Source: Bin80 sp965220365
GTDB taxonomy: Bacteria; Bacteroidota; Rhodothermia; Rhodothermales; Bin80
NCBI GenBank assembly: GCA_965220365.1
Contig: OZ244823.1
Coordinates: 496,001-560,000, forward strand
Direction: 5' to 3'
Length of the DNA stretch: 64,000 nt
Shown: positions 1 through 8,074 of the stretch, piece by piece
Layout of the letters: the number at the start of each line of letters is the position of its first letter
Position numbering within the stretch: position 1 is the first letter of the stretch
Notes under the pieces: model-generated
Database searches by the model: none
The model's input: only the letters and a program-made list of their open reading frames with translations
What the model was told of the DNA's origin: nothing
Translations under genes and position numbers: made by a program

Positions 1-913
1 TCATTACATCCTGTTCATCAAACAGGCTCATCTGCACCTGTTTCTGTTCCACCACCGCACGAATCTCATTCTTTTTCATGGCGGTGATCCAGTCGAGTCC
101 CACGGGGATCAACTCTTCCTGAATCTGCTTTTGCTGCAGGATTCCCCGATCCCCCACCAACACCACTTGTTGAAGCCCAAAGGTCTGCTGAAGCTTCTTC
201 ACCTGTGCACTGAGCGTACTTACATCTGCGGTATTGCCGCGGAAAACGTCCACCGACACCGGGCAGCCCTCTGAATCGGTCATCAGACCAATGACGATCT
301 GCTGCTTGCCCCGCTTTTTGTCCCGGTTGTAGCCATAGGCGGCAAATTCATTCTGCTGGCCTTCCACGTAGCTGCTGGTGACATCATAGAGCACCATGCC
401 ACCTTCCTTGAGATGCCGTTTGGCGAGACGGCACTCCATCGCGGTCTTGTGTTGGACCAATTGATCCATGGCCGCATACAGATCCTCCTCGTCCACACAT
501 TTGAGTCCAAGCTCTTCATTGAGCGTGGAGGCCGCCGTGCGCACATCCAACATGGCACTGGTGGCCAGTTTGCTGGCCGGCTTGATCACGCGTGCGGCGA
601 TCATGCCGAGCACCAGTCGACGGAAGCGGGAATTCTTCGGGGCAATCCATGCAGGCAGATCCAGTTGATGCATGACTCCCAGGACCGCGGCAACGTGTCC
701 GTGCGGGGTATTGCTTTGAATGGTGAAGGCATCTTGGATGGAGTTTACGGCGGTTCCTCCCTTCAAGAGCACCCGAAGCCCCTCAATGACGTCCACGGGG
801 AGTTTGGAGATATTGGCGAGTGTGGTTTTGACGATTTTGCCATGGACGCGTTTGGATTCTCGAATGAGCCAGGTGGGATTGGAATTTCGGTTGGGGATTT
901 TGGCGACATACAT
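1..913 (-). CDS. IS1634-family transposase, C-terminus beyond window edge
   Basis: The frame is open from an ATG at 913 to the window edge, giving about 303 residues beginning MYVAKIPNRNSNPTWLIRES. A DDE-type transposase core is visible: YDVTSSYVEG around residue 130 carries the first catalytic Asp, and LVGDRGIL around residue 220 carries the second. The catalytic Glu and the C-terminus would lie beyond base 1. The N-terminal part, ending in an IAARVIKPASKLAT-like segment, is typical of IS1634 (IS4 superfamily) transposases. It would catalyse cut-and-paste transposition of its element. No frameshift is seen, so this copy may be intact. Terminal inverted repeats were not identified with confidence; upstream, CATGGGTACATA occurs twice (911 and 1013), which may belong to the element end. 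Confidence 0.82.
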   Translation of the reverse strand, partial: MYVAKIPNRNSNPTWLIRESKRVHGKIVKTTLANISKLPVDVIEGLRVLLKGGTAVNSIQDAFTIQSNTPHGHVAAVLGVMHQLDLPAWIAPKNSRFRRLVLGMIAARVIKPASKLATSAMLDVRTAASTLNEELGLKCVDEEDLYAAMDQLVQHKTAMECRLAKRHLKEGGMVLYDVTSSYVEGQQNEFAAYGYNRDKKRGKQQIVIGLMTDSEGCPVSVDVFRGNTADVSTLSAQVKKLQQTFGLQQVVLVGDRGILQQKQIQEELIPVGLDWITAMKKNEIRAVVEQKQVQMSLFDEQDVM

Positions 914-1201
914 GGGTACATATGTAAAATAAGTTTCTGGATTAATATACACATAAATTGGGAATAATACATAAAAACTCGGTTCAATTCCTCGAAAAAA
1001 CGGTTCAGAATACATGGGTACATAAACATCAATGCCGAATACCCCGAAACGCCTGTTTTGGGAGAAGAAATCAAGGGGAAAACCGTGAAATGCCCCGAAT
1101 ATCAAGGGCCACGGTACAAATTATTGCCCATTGAGTACTCAATGGGCAACCTTAAACCTTAATCCAGCCGATGGGAAGGGAAATTAGGGGGGAAGTTCAG
1201 A
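914..1201. other. Intergenic region upstream of the IS1634 transposase
   Basis: No coding sequence is supported here. The stretch is AT-rich near the transposase start and contains the palindrome at 1124-1149. It probably includes the end of the IS1634 element, but the exact boundary cannot be fixed because the other end lies outside the window. Confidence 0.4.
1124..1149. repeat. Perfect 26-bp palindrome
   Basis: The sequence is a perfect palindrome with 11-bp arms (TTGCCCATTGA and its reverse complement) around GTAC. It lies between the IS1634 transposase and the convergent end of the small Cys-rich peptide gene. It could be a factor-independent terminator stem, a protein-binding site or an insertion target. 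No T-run follows it directly, which argues against a simple terminator. Confidence 0.7.
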
Positions 1202-1444
1202 CTAACGACCGCAGGGAGATGCAGAACATTGACCGTCACGCGTCATGTTGCACCTATATCTCAATGTACTATGGGTGCAAAACCCAAAACTATAAATCCG
1301 CTCGTGATTGATTTCGCAAATATCTTGCTCACAGTAGACCTCATCATCATCATTAAATAGCGTACCGGTTAAGGAGCCGAACACGAAAGCTACGACTATT
1401 GCGATCAGGCTGACTACTAATTGGAGCGAGATGTACTTTTTCAT
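1202..1444 (-). CDS. Small exported Cys-rich peptide (copy A)
   Basis: About 80 residues starting MKKYISLQLVVSLIAIV, a basic start followed by one hydrophobic segment to about residue 27, then a polar Cys-rich tail with five or six Cys. It is clearly related to the product of 2792-3016: both share GSLTxTLFNDxD, then C-E-x-x-I-C-E, then FGxCxH, a central C-(D/N)-M and a C-x-x-S-C end. The start at 1444 is chosen because it gives the membrane or signal segment; a longer ATG at 1492 exists. It lies downstream of the propeller gene on the same strand. No family was recognised. The logic resembles NVEALA-type peptides that accompany propellers in Bacteroidetes, but the NVEALA motif itself is absent, so that link is inference. 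Confidence 0.55.
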   Translation of the reverse strand: MKKYISLQLVVSLIAIVVAFVFGSLTGTLFNDDDEVYCEQDICEINHERIYSFGFCTHSTLRYRCNMTRDGQCSASPCGR

Positions 1445-1567
1445 GAGACAAATGATTATAACTGGCTGTGGATTGTTCCCACATGAACGCACCCCAAAAT
1501 GGATACATCCCTTGAGGAAAGAGATGCTCTTTTGTAAGTATCATCTGTATGGTATCTGCATCCAGGC

Positions 1568-2758
1568 TTATCGCCTAAGGACGGAAACTTGTGGGGATGG
1601 ATGTCTCCGAGCGATATATACCCGGTCTTCTGTCACCGCATATATTTGAGGCACCGTATCGCCAACAAAAATCGCCTCACCGGTCCGTGCTGACATCAGG
1701 TAGGTCCGAAGTGCATCATGCCCTACTTTTCTCCCCCTCTTCGCTGTAGATAGGCCCTCTGGCGTAAAGGAAGCAATTTGAACAATAATCTGGGCTTCAG
1801 GAATTGGGACGATCCGTACGATCTGGTTGTGAGGTTTGGCAAATATATCCATGCTCACCTCTGACCCTTTGTCAATTATCTCTAGTGTCTGGAAGTCTGG
1901 AATTTTTACTGCCCACTGCATGTCTCCCGTTGGGGAATAACTATAGATCACCGGAAGGTAGTTTGGGGCATATATGATCTTGGAATCCATACATGCGATC
2001 TGCCCCATGCCTAAAATCCGGTGTACCAATGGAGAGCTCGATGAATAAATCGCACCGAAAGAATTCAGTGTATTACCCGACAATGAGACGCGGTTAATTG
2101 CATGGTGGTTGTCAGGACTAAAACCATGGATGTGGAGAATATCTTCCCTAACACAGACCTCGTGGATCTCAAGAGATGATGGTAATGTCGTTGACACTCG
2201 ATGCGTTTTGCCCGTTCGTTCAAATATCCTGACGCCATTGGACCTGTCGGCAAAGATGATCCGACCCGAAGAGTCTACCTCAAGGCTGGCGGGGAAAAAA
2301 ATCTGGCCCGAAGAACCTCTCCGATTAACACCGAGGGGCTCCTCCTCGCTGGGTCCTTGAACGGCATAAAGGAAGTCCCCTCCGCTGCCATACACCTTTA
2401 CCTCGTTATACTGTCCATCCAGAACATAGATATTTCCTGCGGGACCTTCTTTGATGTCCATGATTGGACCAAAGCGCATGCGTTCCTCTCCCTCCTGAGG
2501 AACGCCCAACGTAAACAATTCTGTCGGTGATAACAGGGCTTGGGAAATTGATTGAACACTGCTGTCTATCTCACCACTAGGAGCAATGAACTCTTTTGTC
2601 TCGTCAAAACCGAAGATCCGCGCTGGTATCGGATGGACGACTTTCTCCCCTGCAGCACCTGCTTCTTGCCCAGTTCCGCTACCCAAAGCCGTAGAAACTA
2701 GAACGGAAAGGATAATAACGGAAGGCAACATCCTCCCTCTTCCGAAAGAAAACGACAT
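1568..2758 (-). CDS. Secreted 6-bladed beta-propeller protein
   Basis: 396 residues with an N-terminal signal peptide (basic start, then LPSVIILSVLVSTALGSG). A second possible start at 2731 would shorten it by nine residues. The mature part shows repeated NHL/TolB-like blade motifs: GPAGNIYVLDGQYNEVKVY, then SLEVDSSGRIIFADRSNGVRIF, then blades with SYSPTGDMQW. Length and pattern fit the 6-bladed propeller family common in the FCB group, usually exported or periplasmic, with unknown ligands. No catalytic motif is visible. It is flanked on the same strand by two related Cys-rich peptide genes (1202-1444 and 2792-3016), which suggests a functional unit. No transmembrane segment follows the signal peptide. 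The specific function is unknown. Confidence 0.7.
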   Translation of the reverse strand: MSFSFGRGRMLPSVIILSVLVSTALGSGTGQEAGAAGEKVVHPIPARIFGFDETKEFIAPSGEIDSSVQSISQALLSPTELFTLGVPQEGEERMRFGPIMDIKEGPAGNIYVLDGQYNEVKVYGSGGDFLYAVQGPSEEEPLGVNRRGSSGQIFFPASLEVDSSGRIIFADRSNGVRIFERTGKTHRVSTTLPSSLEIHEVCVREDILHIHGFSPDNHHAINRVSLSGNTLNSFGAIYSSSSPLVHRILGMGQIACMDSKIIYAPNYLPVIYSYSPTGDMQWAVKIPDFQTLEIIDKGSEVSMDIFAKPHNQIVRIVPIPEAQIIVQIASFTPEGLSTAKRGRKVGHDALRTYLMSARTGEAIFVGDTVPQIYAVTEDRVYIARRHPSPQVSVLRR

Positions 2759-2791
2759 GAGAATATCATTTCGTTGATCCGCATATGATTT

Positions 2792-3016
2792 TTAGAAGAG
2801 CCAATCCCAAATGGAACAAGAAGATGCATAACAGTGATCAGCACCCCGCATGTCACAACTGAAGCTTCTAAATGAGTGGACACAATATCCAAAAGCGGCT
2901 GATTCATAGTCCACTTCACAGATCTCTCTCTCACAGGAAAAGGCTCTACCATCAGCGTCATTAAATAGCGTGCTGGTTAAGGAACCGAGCACAAAAATTG
3001 CACCCACTGCTATCAT
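2792..3016 (-). CDS. Small exported Cys-rich peptide (copy B)
   Basis: 74 residues from the first ATG (MIAVGAIFVLGSLTSTLF), related to the peptide at 1202-1444 by GSLTxTLFNDxD, CE-REICE, FGYCVH, CDM and a C-terminal SSC. The alignment continues upstream of the ATG: the in-frame codons before it encode KKKRFALQTSVG, matching the MKKYISLQLVVS start of copy A, but that extension has no ATG, GTG or TTG before the preceding stop. Either translation starts at 3016 with a shortened hydrophobic segment or the true start has been lost. It lies immediately upstream of the propeller gene, with 33 bp between them. Confidence 0.5.
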   Translation of the reverse strand: MIAVGAIFVLGSLTSTLFNDADGRAFSCEREICEVDYESAAFGYCVHSFRSFSCDMRGADHCYASSCSIWDWLF

Positions 3017-3404
3017 ACCGACGGATGTCTGGAGCGCAAACCGCTTTTTCTTAAAACGCTCCTTCCCTTTATAAAGTCTCCTGCTTTTGTGTATTTCATA
3101 GAATTGCTTGTTTTTATTGTTAGTTTGGCCGACTTAAACGCTCTTGATTGAACGTCCGGTGGCCAATATAAACAAAAATCTCGATTGCCCTCTCGGTTTG
3201 CTCCGAATTCATCAAAAATCAACAAAGGCCCGCTCTCGAATCACCAAATTAAAATAGCAGTGGCCTTGGCCAATCTTCTTTGGCATAAAATGAACGCTCA
3301 TACCTGTAGATGTGTAAACGTGATCTCGCAGAACTTACCGAACCAGTGTACTGAGTCTATTCCGAGCCACATTTGTTTTTATTGTCCTGACCCTAAATGG
3401 GTTT

Positions 3405-3836
3405 ATGGCATTCGCACAGTCATCCCACATACAGGCTGGGCTGGGGGGATGGCCAGGGGCCGGTATACAGTTCGCACACATTCAAGCCCGCAGCATCTAT
3501 TCGCTTGAGGTTCTTTCTTCCGTTGATACCGAACTCTGGAAGGAAAGAACTCCCGTATATGTCTCTGCAGGTGTTGGGGCAGCCCTGAGGCCTTTGGGGA
3601 TCCTCCGTGTGATTGGTCAGGCAGACTATTCCTATGATCTATACCTAGGGGTCCGATTCGGTCCTGCGCTAACCTTCCTCAACAAACAAACCCGAGCAGA
3701 AAAAAATCGTCAATTCAGTCTCTTTCTAGATCCTTTCCTTCGATATGCACGACCAGTTGGACAACAAACCGCTTTCATTGAAATCGGATCACAGCGTCCC
3801 TCTCTGCGCGTAGGTCTTTGGATTCCTCTTGACTGA
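3405..3836 (+). CDS. Small outer-membrane-like beta-barrel protein, start uncertain
   Basis: 143 residues from the ATG at 3405. The protein alternates polar and hydrophobic residues in beta-strand style (VYVSAGVGAALRPL, YDLYLGVRFGPALTFL, LFLDPFLRYARPVG) and ends PSLRVGLWIPLD, as outer-membrane barrels do. A full signal peptide can be read in frame upstream of the ATG (LFRATFVFIVLTLNGFMAFAQ), but between the last stop and 3405 there is no ATG, GTG or TTG, only CTG (3351). The real start is therefore either CTG or destroyed. No family was recognised. Its neighbours do not suggest an operon. Confidence 0.45.
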   Translation: MAFAQSSHIQAGLGGWPGAGIQFAHIQARSIYSLEVLSSVDTELWKERTPVYVSAGVGAALRPLGILRVIGQADYSYDLYLGVRFGPALTFLNKQTRAEKNRQFSLFLDPFLRYARPVGQQTAFIEIGSQRPSLRVGLWIPLD

Positions 3837-3932
3837 AACCATCGTTGTGGACACGATGTCCCTGCAGTGAACTCAAATAAATTCAACGACACTGATATAT
3901 CTCCGCAAAACAGGGCAAGGGTGTTTCAAGAG

Positions 3933-4430
3933 CTAACTTGAGTGCTGAGTATCCTGTCGGCTAACCATCTCTTCCCATCCTTGACGGCCTCCCTCGCTTT
4001 TTATCAGTCTCCCCTCCTTTCTTAATCTGAACGCAATCGTATCTAGCACTCCGTTCACAAAGTCCTTGCTCTCCTCTGTGCTGAAAATCTTTGCCAACTC
4101 AATTGCCTCGTTCATCGTTGCCTTGGGTGGAATCCGATCAAAGTGCAAAAACTCACAGACCGCCATACGAAGAATAATCAGGTCAATCCTGAGTATGCGC
4201 CCTAAATCCCAATTCCTGGCATTTTCAGAGATAATCTGATCCAGTTGATCCTGGTCGGAAATCACCGTTTCAAACAACCGAATTCCCATTTGCATTGCCC
4301 CATCCTGTCTTGGCAGTCTTGGCAAAAGAGTCGTCTCATACACATGTGTTTGAGAATCGCCACTGAGCATATGCGCATAGAGCGCCTGCAAGGTCGCGTA
4401 GCGGGCACGGCGACGAGGTGGTATTGTCAT
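3933..4430 (-). CDS. nusB: Transcription antitermination factor NusB
   Basis: 165 residues with the NusB fold signatures: an N-terminal RRRARYATLQALYAHMLSGD, a central ILRIDLIILRMAVCEFL, then PPKATMNEAIELAKIFSTEE and the diagnostic DFVNGVLDTIA near residue 123. NusB with NusE binds boxA RNA in rRNA leaders and protects rRNA transcripts from premature termination; two boxA-like sites are present in the rRNA operon of this window (40955 and 42912). Length is normal for the family with a short C-terminal extension. It is an isolated gene here, the last core gene before the defence island. Confidence 0.94.
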   Translation of the reverse strand: MTIPPRRRARYATLQALYAHMLSGDSQTHVYETTLLPRLPRQDGAMQMGIRLFETVISDQDQLDQIISENARNWDLGRILRIDLIILRMAVCEFLHFDRIPPKATMNEAIELAKIFSTEESKDFVNGVLDTIAFRLRKEGRLIKSEGGRQGWEEMVSRQDTQHSS

Positions 4431-4876
4431 TGGATCTTTGATTGTGCCAAAGGACTAAGCCTCGAACCCATTAAATGTACTCCCCCCTTGTAGCATATAA
4501 CTGCCACCTAGGATCCAACTGGTCTCCTACGAAGGCACGGCAAATGGTCTTCAGACATCCCCGCGAATTATTAGGGCAAGATACATCATCCCAAGGGGAA
4601 GGAACGCTATCCACAGAAACGGGGAATCAATATTAACAAGGTTTTGGGTAAAAATTCCCTTATCTATTGTTGGTACTGTGGAATTGTTGATAGCAGCCGG
4701 AAACCATTGTCTGTTTTGGCATAAAGCATGTCCTGGAGGTAATTCAGGGGATTTCGGGGTTGTTAAGGGGGGCATGAAGGTTTGTTGGGATCATGTGTAT
4801 TACTACCTACAATTTCACAAAACTGGCTTTTTGAAATAGAAACCTCATAGAATCATATCCAGAGTTCACATGTTAT
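4431..4876. other. Intergenic region, nusB promoter side
   Basis: No gene supported. The short open frames here lack any family resemblance. The nusB promoter should lie near 4440-4500. The region ends where the island-derived repeat starts at 4877. Confidence 0.4.
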
Positions 4877-5107
4877 CCACTAGGATTTGGTAGGTCCTCA
4901 TAGAAATGTCTAAGTTATCTGGATGAGATCAGCAAGTTGCAGCGTTACGCTACTAGTTGGATGTGAAAATTCTCAAACGCCAATGAAGTTTCAGGGAAAT
5001 TGCTGCGTCCTCCCTCGGAACAGATTTGCTATGACATACCGTTTGATGAGTCTGCCTCATGTGATGGGGGGAAATTTTTTGGTTCCACTGCAATTCGTGT
5101 AGAATAA
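4877..5107 (+). pseudogene. Mosaic relic of the downstream defence operon
   Basis: Three pieces in the same order as in the operon at 8022-23468 are compressed here. 4877-4929 matches 8022-8074, upstream of the helicase gene, with four mismatches in 53. About 4950-5066 aligns with 11607-11723, covering the last codons of the helicase gene and the beginning of the DUF1016-like frame, including the CGCCAATGAA junction, with many substitutions. 5090-5107 (GCAATTCGTGTAGAATAA) reads A-I-R-V-E-stop, like the Q-I-R-V-E-stop end of the DUF499 gene, although this last match is short. The simplest reading is a former second copy of the operon reduced by internal deletions. Confidence 0.6.
5090..5104 (+). 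repeat. 15-bp direct repeat left of the ATPase/TOPRIM pair
   Basis: GCAATTCGTGTAGAA occurs here and again at 7568-7582, bracketing the two-gene defence cassette at 5336-7516. Related sequence ends the DUF499 gene at 23468 and its decayed copy near 26580, so the repeats probably derive from that gene end and may mark where the cassette was inserted by recombination. Confidence 0.5.
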
Positions 5108-5186
5108 TTAAATTCTCAGGTCCATTGACCACAGAGGTATTGCTGGAATCAGTCCTTGATGCAGTGATGTCTCACAGCGTAGGATT

Positions 5187-5195
5187 GGGGGGGGG
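5187..5195 (+). repeat. Run of nine G upstream of the PARIS-like operon
   Basis: A homopolymer of nine G lies about 140 bp before the start codon at 5336. Such tracts slip during replication. If it lies in or near the promoter it could vary expression, but no promoter was mapped here and the tract is outside the coding region. Confidence 0.5.
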
Positions 5196-5335
5196 ACGAT
5201 TGGAAGAGTGAAAAAATATTTGTCTGAAACCTTTGGTATCTGCCCCTGTTCGCTAGCTGGCTAGTTTTGGGAGATATGATTCTCCGATTTTCCATCTGTC
5301 TCATCGCATCAGCATTATAGTAGGAGAAGTTTGTC

Positions 5336-6661
5336 ATGAATATTGATCGTATCCGCGTTGAAGGTCTGTTTGATGCCTTCAATTACGACCTTAAGTTTGC
5401 TACCAATGAGCGCATCATGATCGTCACTGGTCCAAATGGCTCTGGTAAGACCACAGTTTTGAAGCTTCTTGACGTAATGTTTAACCAACCGGTCAGCCGA
5501 CTTTGGAAAGTGCCGTTTCGAGAAGTTACCGTTTCTTTTGATGACGACACGCAGTTGGTTGTGCAAAGACTCTTGGATGGCCACCATGATGATCAACAAC
5601 AGTTGCCGACGACTTTAACTTTTGATCACGATACCGCGAACGAGCCCTTTCGTCTAGACGGAGCCTTGATTGGGCAAGCAGACCTTGGGATTCCGATATC
5701 TGCTATAGAAGATGTCATACCGATAGTTGATCAGATAGGCCGCAGGCGATGGATTAATTCAGAAACGGGGGTGGAACTGGATCTGGATGATATAATCACT
5801 ACCTATCCTGACAAACTCCTACCTCAGCATCTACGCGAACTAACTTCGCCCCCTGAGTGGCTTCAAAATATAATACGCTCCATAAACGTACGATTCATTG
5901 ATACCGAACGCCTCATCCGCCTTTCTCATCGCCGCCGGGGGGTGTATCGCCGTGCTGTGAGTCCTACACGTACTGTAAGCCACTATTCCCAGCAGTTGGC
6001 TGATCGGATACGGCATTCAATCGCCCAGTACGGGGAGCGGTCTCAGTCACTTGACGGCACCTTTCCTTATCGCTTGGTCACCGACCACGAACTTTCCAGT
6101 GATTCGGTTGAAACGTTACGCAGAGACCTTAATGAAATTGAACAAAAGCGTTTGCAGCTAGAGGAGGCAGGCCTTCTGGTGGGAGAGCACGGTGGACTTG
6201 CGGTTCCCGACCTGAGTAATGTAGACAAATCGAAGCAAAATGTACTTGCAGTTTATGCACGAGATGCGAAAGAAAAGCTTGCAATCTTTGATGATCTTTA
6301 CGAAAAGGTAAGTGCTTTCAAGAGAATCGTCAATTCCCGGTTCAGTCATAAACGGGTGTCGGTTAGCGATGAAGGGTTGCGGGTCAGTAAAAATGGTGAC
6401 ACCGACCTGGACTTAGAAATGCTCTCCTCAGGGGAACAACACGAACTCGTTATACTTTACGAATTGTTGTTTCGCGCCTCCAGCGACTCTCTTATTCTCA
6501 TTGATGAGCCAGAACTTTCGTTGCATGTTGACTGGCAAGAACGGTGGTTAGAGGATCTTGCAGAGACAGCAAATCTCTCCAGCTTCCGAGCAATTGTAGC
6601 CACGCATTCCCCCGAGATTATCGGTGACAAATGGCATCTTGTTGTTGAATTGCTCGGCTGA
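5336..6661 (+). CDS. AAA/ABC-type ATPase, AriA-like component of a PARIS-like defence pair
   Basis: 441 residues with a complete ABC-type ATPase: Walker A GPNGSGKTT at residues 32-40, a signature-like LSSGEQHELV near 360, Walker B SLILIDEPELSLH near 385 and a switch His in VATHSPEI near 420. A long central helical insertion (about 100-340) includes NEIEQKRLQLEEAG. This is the AAA15 type found in OLD-like and PARIS AriA proteins. Ten bases downstream is a DUF4435 (TOPRIM-like) gene, the pairing seen in PARIS, where AriA holds AriB until a phage anti-restriction protein is sensed. GGAG lies 13 bp before the ATG at 5336. Other ATPase/TOPRIM systems are possible alternatives. Confidence 0.75.
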   Translation: MNIDRIRVEGLFDAFNYDLKFATNERIMIVTGPNGSGKTTVLKLLDVMFNQPVSRLWKVPFREVTVSFDDDTQLVVQRLLDGHHDDQQQLPTTLTFDHDTANEPFRLDGALIGQADLGIPISAIEDVIPIVDQIGRRRWINSETGVELDLDDIITTYPDKLLPQHLRELTSPPEWLQNIIRSINVRFIDTERLIRLSHRRRGVYRRAVSPTRTVSHYSQQLADRIRHSIAQYGERSQSLDGTFPYRLVTDHELSSDSVETLRRDLNEIEQKRLQLEEAGLLVGEHGGLAVPDLSNVDKSKQNVLAVYARDAKEKLAIFDDLYEKVSAFKRIVNSRFSHKRVSVSDEGLRVSKNGDTDLDLEMLSSGEQHELVILYELLFRASSDSLILIDEPELSLHVDWQERWLEDLAETANLSSFRAIVATHSPEIIGDKWHLVVELLG

Positions 6662-6670
6662 GTTGGGTTA

Positions 6671-7516
6671 ATGCGTCGCACACCGATCGTTAAAGCTAAT
6701 GAGATTCGATTGAAGCGCCAATCTCACGAGGGATGTTTTATGGTTGTCGAGGGACGAGATGATCGGTTATTCTTCAAGCAGTTTGTGGATTATAGCGATT
6801 GTAGGATTACAGTCGCAGACGGGAAAGAGCATGTTATTGAGGTGGTTTCAATACTGGAAACCGAGACTTTTCCCGGTATCATTGGTGTCGTAGACGCTGA
6901 CTTGGATCATATTGAGGGGAGTCGGTCATCCAATGATAACCTTGTTGTACTTGAAACTGTAGATCTGGAAGCATTATTGATTCGTTCCTCTGCACTTGAT
7001 CGTGTACTATCAGAATGGGGAAGTATAGAAAAGATCTCCACATTTGGTGGGAACATTCGGGAAACACTTGTAACATCAGCTGTTTGGATTGGATGTCTAC
7101 GCCTTTATTCGTATCGTTACGGGTTGGATCTCAAAATGCAAGGGATCAGGTACAGAAAATTTATGGACAGAGAATCGCTTGCAATTGAGATCAACAGCTT
7201 TGTTCAAGAGGTACTCAATCGCTCTCAGCGCCCTGAACTATCCAGAGCAGACATTGTGGAGGAACTCAGATCCATTCACCGATCATTGGGTAGCGATTGG
7301 CTGATATGCTACGGAAAAGACATGGTAGAAGTCTTGGCATTTGGCTTGAGGGGCGTGATAGGAACAAACAAAGCAATAGATGTAAGTGCCGAGAGAATCA
7401 AGAGTGGTCTGCGACTGTCATTTCATCGTGATGACATGGAAAATTCGAAGCTTGCCCGGGACTTGTACGACTGGGAAGCGAGGAATCCGAAGTTTCGAAT
7501 ACTAAAACCGAAATAG
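6671..7516 (+). CDS. DUF4435 TOPRIM-like protein, AriB-like effector
   Basis: 281 residues. The N-terminus carries the TOPRIM-type acidic motifs: MVVEGRDDRLFFKQF (Glu in VEGRDD, residues 26-31) and GVVDADLDHI (DxD, residues 73-79), followed by VVLETVDLEALLI. These fit DUF4435, the fold of the PARIS effector AriB, a nuclease in known systems. The C-terminal half (about 150-281) is helical and variable. It starts 10 bp after the ATPase gene stop and is almost certainly co-transcribed. The expected role is an abortive-infection effector released by the ATPase; substrate is not predictable from this sequence. Confidence 0.75.
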   Translation: MRRTPIVKANEIRLKRQSHEGCFMVVEGRDDRLFFKQFVDYSDCRITVADGKEHVIEVVSILETETFPGIIGVVDADLDHIEGSRSSNDNLVVLETVDLEALLIRSSALDRVLSEWGSIEKISTFGGNIRETLVTSAVWIGCLRLYSYRYGLDLKMQGIRYRKFMDRESLAIEINSFVQEVLNRSQRPELSRADIVEELRSIHRSLGSDWLICYGKDMVEVLAFGLRGVIGTNKAIDVSAERIKSGLRLSFHRDDMENSKLARDLYDWEARNPKFRILKPK

Positions 7517-7567
7517 GTTTCTCGCAGTTCGACAGAAGGCGCAAGAATCCTCGATGGTGGTTGTACC

Positions 7568-7582
7568 GCAATTCGTGTAGAA
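7568..7582 (+). repeat. 15-bp direct repeat right of the ATPase/TOPRIM pair
   Basis: GCAATTCGTGTAGAA, identical to 5090-5104. The two copies bracket the PARIS-like cassette with 2.46 kb between them. Confidence 0.5.
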
Positions 7583-8021
7583 GGGCTAATTTTTTGGCTC
7601 TTCACCCAAAAATAGGTTGCTCAATTGTGGAATCTTATCTGGATTTGACGCGAGTCACCTTTGCAGAAAGGATGGTTTCTTAATTAGTTGAAAAATCTCG
7701 ACTGGAATCGTGTATGGAAGGGAGGACATTCTGATTTCAAAACCATCACGAGTTTCCATGATTTTTCAGACAATGTTTCACAGCCGGCGCAGGCGCTCCA
7801 GGGCGCGGGAAACTCTGATGCACAGTTGCGTCATTCCAGCGAACTGATCCAGCAGTTTACGTGTCCGCTGGTGGCAGATCCGTTGCAGGTGCAGGCGGAC
7901 TCCGCTTCATCGGTTGCGCCGGAGGCAGACGTAAGCGACAAGGCCACTTCGGTGGTTACCGAGGAGGCTCCCCTTGCGCTATCGGAGTATGGGGATGCGT
8001 TGCATATTCCGATGATGTGGG

Positions 8022-8074
8022 CCACTAGGATTTGGTAGGTCCTCATAGAAATGTTCAAGTTGTCTGGAGGAGAT
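8022..8074 (+). repeat. 53-bp repeat in the helicase operon leader
   Basis: This stretch (starting CCACTAGGATTTGGTAGGTC) recurs at 4877-4929 with four mismatches. It lies about 180 bp upstream of the first gene of the large defence operon and so may contain part of its promoter or leader. Its preservation in the relic at 4877 shows that the leader was duplicated with the operon. Confidence 0.65.

Noticed and set aside
413..967. Plus-strand frame of 184 codons opposite the transposase
   Set aside because: The minus strand encodes a clear IS1634-family transposase through the same bases, so this is its shadow.
4551..4775. Minus-strand frame of 74 codons with a hydrophobic end
   Set aside because: It has one hydrophobic stretch but no start signal, homology or conserved neighbour, and sits in a degraded intergenic region.
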